Below are positions 60,219 through 64,000 of a stretch of DNA of 64,000 nucleotides, one piece after another; the first letter of the stretch is position 1, and each line of letters starts with the position of its first letter. The notes beneath the pieces were generated by a model. The model worked only from the letters and a program-made list of their open reading frames with translations. It made no database searches and was not told where the DNA came from. The position numbers and the translations under genes are program-made. The DNA comes from Natronomonas salsuginis (GTDB taxonomy: Archaea > Halobacteriota > Halobacteria > Halobacteriales > Haloarculaceae), in the NCBI RefSeq assembly GCF_005239135.1, contig NZ_QKNX01000003.1, forward strand, positions 62,001 through 126,000, given 5' to 3'.

Positions 60219-61949
60219 CTACAGCGCCCGGTCGATCGCCTCGGCCGTCGCCGTGCCGACGCCGTCGACGCTTTCGAGTTCCTCGAGAGAGGCGGCGCGG
60301 ATCCCGTCGAGGCTGCCGAAGCGGCCGAGCAGGCGCTTGCGCAGTTCCGGGCCGACGCCCGCCACGTCGTCGAGCGGCGTCGACACCGTATCCCGGATCG
60401 TCTGGTGGTACTGGACGGCGAAGCGGTGGGCCTCGTCTCGGACGCGCTGGAGGAGGTGCAACGCCGGGTCGTCGGCGTCCCAACTGAGGCTCCCATCGGC
60501 GGTGATGACGCGCTCGTCGGCCTTCGCCAGCCCGACGACCGGAACGTCCCAGCCGACCGCTTCGAGCGCCGCCAGCGCGGCGTTTCGCTGCCCCTCGCCG
60601 CCGTCGATCAACAGTAGATCCGGGTCCGGTCGGTCGTCGCGGCCCGCGACCGCGCGCTCGGCGCGCCACCGCAGCAGCGTGTTCATGTTCGCGTAGTCGT
60701 CGTTCGTCTCGTCGAGTTTCTTCCGGCGATAGCCGCGCTTTTCGGCCGACCCGCCGGCGAAGACGACGTCGCTCCCGACGACGGATCGGCCGCCGCTGTG
60801 GCTCACGTCGAACCCCTCGATCCGCTCGATCCGGGCGAGTCCGAGCCGGCGGGCGAGCTCCGCGGCGGCGTCGACCTCGCCGGCGCGGCTGTGGGCGTTC
60901 TTGATCGCCAACTCGACGAGTGTGGCCTCCCGACCCGCACCGGGCACTCGGACGGCGACGCCCTCGGCGTCGAGCCACCGATCGAGATCGGAGTCGTCGT
61001 AGCGCTCGGGGAGCAACAGCGCGTCCGGCAGCGTCCGGTCGGCGTAAAACTGCGGGATGAAGGCCGCGAGGACGGCCACGACGTCGGACCCCTCCTCCGG
61101 CGCGTCGACGCGGTGGCGCTCTCTGTCGACGAGCTTGCCGCCCTCGCTGTGGAGTCGGGCGACGGTGGCGGCCTCGCCCTCGATCGCGACGCCGAGCACG
61201 TCGACGAACTCCTCGGTGCGGCCGACGACGGCGTCGCCGCCGCCGCCGTGGAACGCCTCGACGGCGTCGAGTTCGTCGCGCAGCGTGGCCGCGCGCTCGA
61301 ACGCCTCCGCCTCGGCCGCCTCACCCATGCGCCGCCGGATCGGCTCGGCGAGCGCGCCCGTCTCGCCCTCGAGAAACCGGACGGTCGACTCGACGTCCTC
61401 GAGGTACGCGTCGGCTCCGATCTCGCCGGTGCAGGGCGCGGTGCACAGCCCCATCTCGTAATCGAGACAGGGGCGATCGCGCCCCTCGTACTTGTGATCC
61501 GAACAGCCCCTGAGCCCGTAGATCCGCCGAACGGCCTTGAGGACGGTGTCCACGCGGCCCTTGTCGGTGAACGGGCCGAACACCGTCGCGCCCTCCTCGG
61601 GGTCGCGAGTGACCTCGATTCGGGGGATCGCGTGGTCGGTGATCGCCACCAGCGGGTAGGACTTGTCGTCCTTCAGCCGGACGTTGTAGCGCGGCTGGTG
61701 ACGCTTTATCAGGTTCGCCTCGAGGAGGAGCGCCTGCGTCTCCGTGTCGGTGACGGCGAAGTCGATCCGCTCGGCGGCCTCGACCATCCGGCGGATGCGC
61801 TCACCGCGGGGGTCGGCGTAGGAGCGAACCCGACTGCGGATGTCGACGGCCTTCCCGACGTACAGCACCCGATCGCCCGCTTCGAACTGGTAGATCCCCG
61901 GATCGGTCGGCAGCTCCGACGCCCGGGCGCTGACCGCCGCCGCGTCCAT
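60219..61949 (-). CDS. uvrC: UvrC, excinuclease subunit C
   Basis: A 576-residue nuclease of nucleotide excision repair. The N-terminal GIY-YIG domain shows [21 protein letters not shown], the UVR segment lies near 200, the RNase H-like C-terminal nuclease has [14 protein letters not shown] and LLIDGGEGQ, and the tail has helix-hairpin-helix repeats ([15 protein letters not shown] and [16 protein letters not shown]). UvrA and UvrB are not in this window. Confidence 0.95.
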   Translation of the reverse strand: MDAAAVSARASELPTDPGIYQFEAGDRVLYVGKAVDIRSRVRSYADPRGERIRRMVEAAERIDFAVTDTETQALLLEANLIKRHQPRYNVRLKDDKSYPLVAITDHAIPRIEVTRDPEEGATVFGPFTDKGRVDTVLKAVRRIYGLRGCSDHKYEGRDRPCLDYEMGLCTAPCTGEIGADAYLEDVESTVRFLEGETGALAEPIRRRMGEAAEAEAFERAATLRDELDAVEAFHGGGGDAVVGRTEEFVDVLGVAIEGEAATVARLHSEGGKLVDRERHRVDAPEEGSDVVAVLAAFIPQFYADRTLPDALLLPERYDDSDLDRWLDAEGVAVRVPGAGREATLVELAIKNAHSRAGEVDAAAELARRLGLARIERIEGFDVSHSGGRSVVGSDVVFAGGSAEKRGYRRKKLDETNDDYANMNTLLRWRAERAVAGRDDRPDPDLLLIDGGEGQRNAALAALEAVGWDVPVVGLAKADERVITADGSLSWDADDPALHLLQRVRDEAHRFAVQYHQTIRDTVSTPLDDVAGVGPELRKRLLGRFGSLDGIRAASLEELESVDGVGTATAEAIDRAL

Positions 61950-62024
61950 ACGCCATCGTGGTGGCCGATCCGTATCAGCGTGACGCGTTCGAGGCGAAAG
62001 CGGGGGCGGAAACGGAGCGACGGC

Positions 62025-63560
62025 TCAGTCGTCCGACAGCACGGGGGTGTCGACGTCCGCCAGCAGTCGGTCGAGCGCGTCGACCATCGCCCGCACGGAG
62101 GCGGTCGTGATGTCCGAATCGGAGGCCGCGACGGTGACCGTCCGGTCGCCGCTGGACATCTCGACCTCGACGGTGACGACGGCGTCCGTACCGCCGGTGA
62201 TCGCGTCGACGTGATACGATTCCAGCTGCGCGTTCGAGGCCGACCCGAGCGCGGACTTGACCGCCGCGATGGCGGCGTCGACCGGCCCGCTGCCGGTGCC
62301 CGAGGCGACGCGCTCCTCGCCATCGACCTCGAGTCGAACCGATGCGGTCGGCGTCCCGCTCCCGGAGGCGGCGGTCAGGTCGACCAGTTCGACCCGGCGC
62401 TCGTGTTCGCGGCCCTGCACCTCCTCGGCGATCGTGAGCAGATCGGCGTCGGTGACGCGCTTGCCCCGGTCGCCGAGCCGCTTGACCCGGCTGACGATCT
62501 CGGCGAGTTCGTCCTCGGACGCTTCGAGGTCGTGCTCGGCGAGGGCGGCCTCGACGCCGGCGCGGCCGGCGTGTTTGCCGAGGACGAGGCGACGGGTGCG
62601 GCCGACCTTCTCGGGCGGGTACGGCTCGTACATCGCGTCGTCTTTGAGCGTCCCGTCGGTGTGGATGCCCGACTCGTGGGTGAAGGCGTTCTCGCCGACG
62701 ACGGCCTTGTTCGGCGCGAGCGGGACGCCGGTCTTCGCGGCGACGAGCTGGCCGAGGTCGTACAGCATCTCGGTGTCGACCGTCTCGACGCCGTAGCCGT
62801 GATCGAGTGCGATCGCGACCTCCTCGATGGCGACATTGCCCGCGCGCTCGCCGATCCCGTTGATCGTCCCGTGGACGAGGTCCGCGCCCGCCGCGACGCC
62901 GACGAGGGCGTTCGTGACCGCGAGCCCGAGATCGTCGTGGGTGTGCATCGAGGTCGGCCCGAGTTTCGAGAGCCGCGCGTAGATCTCGAGCATCCGGTCG
63001 GGCGTGGCGTGACCGACGGTGTCGGGCGCACAGACCCGATCCGCGCCGGCGTCGAAGGCCGCGCGCATGAGCTCTTCGAGGAAGTCGAGGTCGGCGCGGG
63101 AGCCGTCCTCGCCGAGGACCTCGACCCACAGGCCGTGATCCTTGGCGTACTCGACCAGCTCGACGGTCGTCTCGACGGTCTCGTCGTGGGTGGTGTTCAC
63201 TTTCCGCTCGACGTGGCGGTCGCTGGCGGGCACGACGAGATTGATCCCGTCGACGTCGCAGTCGAGCGCCAGGTCGATATCGTTTTTCACGCCGCGGGTG
63301 AAGCTCGTCACCCGCGCGTCGAGCCCGAGATCGGTGACGCGAGAGATCGTCTCGCGCTCGCCCGGGCCGGTGCAGGCGCTGCCGGCCTCGATGACGGCGA
63401 CGTTCGCCTCGTCGAGCGCCATGGCGATCTCGGCCTTCTCGGCGGGCGTCAGCGAGATGCCCGGGGCCTGTTCGCCGTCGCGCAGCGTGGTGTCCAAGAA
63501 CTGTACATCACGGTCTTCGAGGGGAGCAGTCGCTGGGTGATCCCCGAATAGCGTCGTCAC
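62025..63560 (-). CDS. 2-isopropylmalate / (R)-citramalate synthase family enzyme
   Basis: A 511-residue protein from GTG 63560. The catalytic domain has LDTTLRDGEQAPGISL, the metal-site HTHDDLGLAV and NGIGERAGN; the C-terminal domain (about 390-511) is the LeuA-type regulatory dimer (EVEMSSGDRTVTV). LeuA and CimA share this architecture; the substrate (2-oxoisovalerate or pyruvate) cannot be fixed by eye. It feeds leucine or isoleucine synthesis and is subject to feedback control in known members. Confidence 0.88.
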   Translation of the reverse strand: MTTLFGDHPATAPLEDRDVQFLDTTLRDGEQAPGISLTPAEKAEIAMALDEANVAVIEAGSACTGPGERETISRVTDLGLDARVTSFTRGVKNDIDLALDCDVDGINLVVPASDRHVERKVNTTHDETVETTVELVEYAKDHGLWVEVLGEDGSRADLDFLEELMRAAFDAGADRVCAPDTVGHATPDRMLEIYARLSKLGPTSMHTHDDLGLAVTNALVGVAAGADLVHGTINGIGERAGNVAIEEVAIALDHGYGVETVDTEMLYDLGQLVAAKTGVPLAPNKAVVGENAFTHESGIHTDGTLKDDAMYEPYPPEKVGRTRRLVLGKHAGRAGVEAALAEHDLEASEDELAEIVSRVKRLGDRGKRVTDADLLTIAEEVQGREHERRVELVDLTAASGSGTPTASVRLEVDGEERVASGTGSGPVDAAIAAVKSALGSASNAQLESYHVDAITGGTDAVVTVEVEMSSGDRTVTVAASDSDITTASVRAMVDALDRLLADVDTPVLSDD

Positions 63561-63722
63561 AGTAGAAACCTCGTTAGTTGGCGAGCGGTCGAATTTCTCG
63601 ACCAGCCGCCTCTCGGCGACTTACTCTATCCTCTGCCGCATCGGAGTTCGGCATGGTTGTACGTCGTCAGTCGACACGGACGTTCATTAACCTGCTGATT
63701 GCGCGCTCGCCGCCGAGCGCGA

Positions 63723-64000
63723 TCACCGCCCCTCGATCCGGAGCGCGTCGCCGACGGAGACGTCGGCCGCCGCGCCCGCGGGCAGTTCGATCACGGTGTC
63801 GGCCGCGGCCCGACCGCGGCCGGTCCACGCCGACAGCCGCTTTTTCGCGCTGACCTCGCCGTCGACCAGCCAGACCGCGTCGATGTCGAACGGGACGCAC
63901 ACCATGTGCAGCCGGCGCTTCGAGACGCTCGAAAACGGGAACACCAACGCGTACTCGTCGGGGATCGACCGCCGGAACATCAGGCCGAGTCCCTGCGAGA
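63723..64000 (-). CDS. DUF192 family protein, N-terminus off window
   Basis: At least 92 codons are visible. The frame continues upstream of ATG 63980 as LGLMFRRSIPDEYALVFPF, which is the family's GLMFR motif, so the true start lies beyond the right edge. VPFDIDAVWLVDGEV and the C-terminal IELPAGAAADVSVGDALRI complete the DUF192 pattern. Function unknown; members are often exported or membrane-linked. Confidence 0.8.
   Translation of the reverse strand, partial: SQGLGLMFRRSIPDEYALVFPFSSVSKRRLHMVCVPFDIDAVWLVDGEVSAKKRLSAWTGRGRAAADTVIELPAGAAADVSVGDALRIEGR

Overview
The window is chromosomal DNA from a haloarchaeon (class Halobacteria). The signs are GC-rich coding sequence with G/C third positions, very acidic proteins, a halophilic [2Fe-2S] ferredoxin with an acidic insert, Tat-type lipoprotein signals, many apparently leaderless promoters (A/T box about 27-30 bases before the start codon), ISH-type IS6 and TnpB elements, and the haloarchaeal CobN/ChlID/CbtAB combination of cobalamin genes. 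Genus cannot be fixed from the sequence alone.

Layout. 1-3.3 kb: end of a DUF4350-type gene, a SprT-like metallopeptidase, a nucleotidyltransferase-like protein with a small overlapping partner, and a gene fragment. 3.3-5.0 kb: a TnpB-only IS element with a divergent ribbon-helix-helix gene. 5.1-12.0 kb: a DUF2070 membrane protein and a complete pstSCAB phosphate transporter operon without phoU. 12.2-14.0 kb: ferredoxin, hisA and small pieces. 14.1-37.5 kb: a large cobalamin region. It holds cobT-cbiA; a CbiX-like gene; cobN-cbiC-cbiE followed by an HTH regulator; the divergent chlID ATPase/VWA gene; cbtB-cbtA with a thioredoxin-like ferredoxin; and a long, tightly overlapped operon cbiT-cbiL-cbiF-cbiG-cbiH2-cbiH1-ferredoxin-LAGLIDADG-like gene-cbiX-DUF3209-beta-propeller. 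The corrin ring methylases, a chelatase system (CobN with ChlID), CbiX proteins, a putative cobalt importer and lower-ligand activation are therefore together; cbiD and cbiJ are not recognisable. 37.7-39.8 kb: a duplicated DUF4397 lipoprotein and a small HTH/membrane pair.

39.8-52.0 kb is an accessory island between core genes. It has a small zinc protein, a McrBC-type modification-dependent restriction pair whose McrB carries a PUA/EVE-like reader domain, the C-terminal stub of a type IIG-like restriction-modification enzyme, a cloverleaf-like structured element, an IS6 element, a polB2/RadA-like operon, an MNT-HEPN toxin-antitoxin pair, a second TnpB element and an Orc1/Cdc6 initiator. PolB2 plus Orc1/Cdc6 suggests a decayed integrated plasmid or virus used as a landing site for defence genes.

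52.2-64 kb returns to core genes: hisE, a bifunctional-nuclease-family protein, pdxT, a YfcE-like phosphoesterase, an HTH membrane protein, threonine aldolase, leuS, uvrC, a LeuA/CimA synthase and a DUF192 gene cut by the right edge.

The signals I rate highest are the cloverleaf-like element (43408-43522), the reader-domain McrBC pair abutting a restriction-enzyme stub, palindromic mini-repeats tolerated in frame inside cobalamin genes with paired stem changes, a LAGLIDADG-like protein embedded in the cobalamin operon, and two intergenic triplets of A/T boxes with identical 32/33-base spacing. All functional calls come from reading the sequence and family knowledge; no database search was run.
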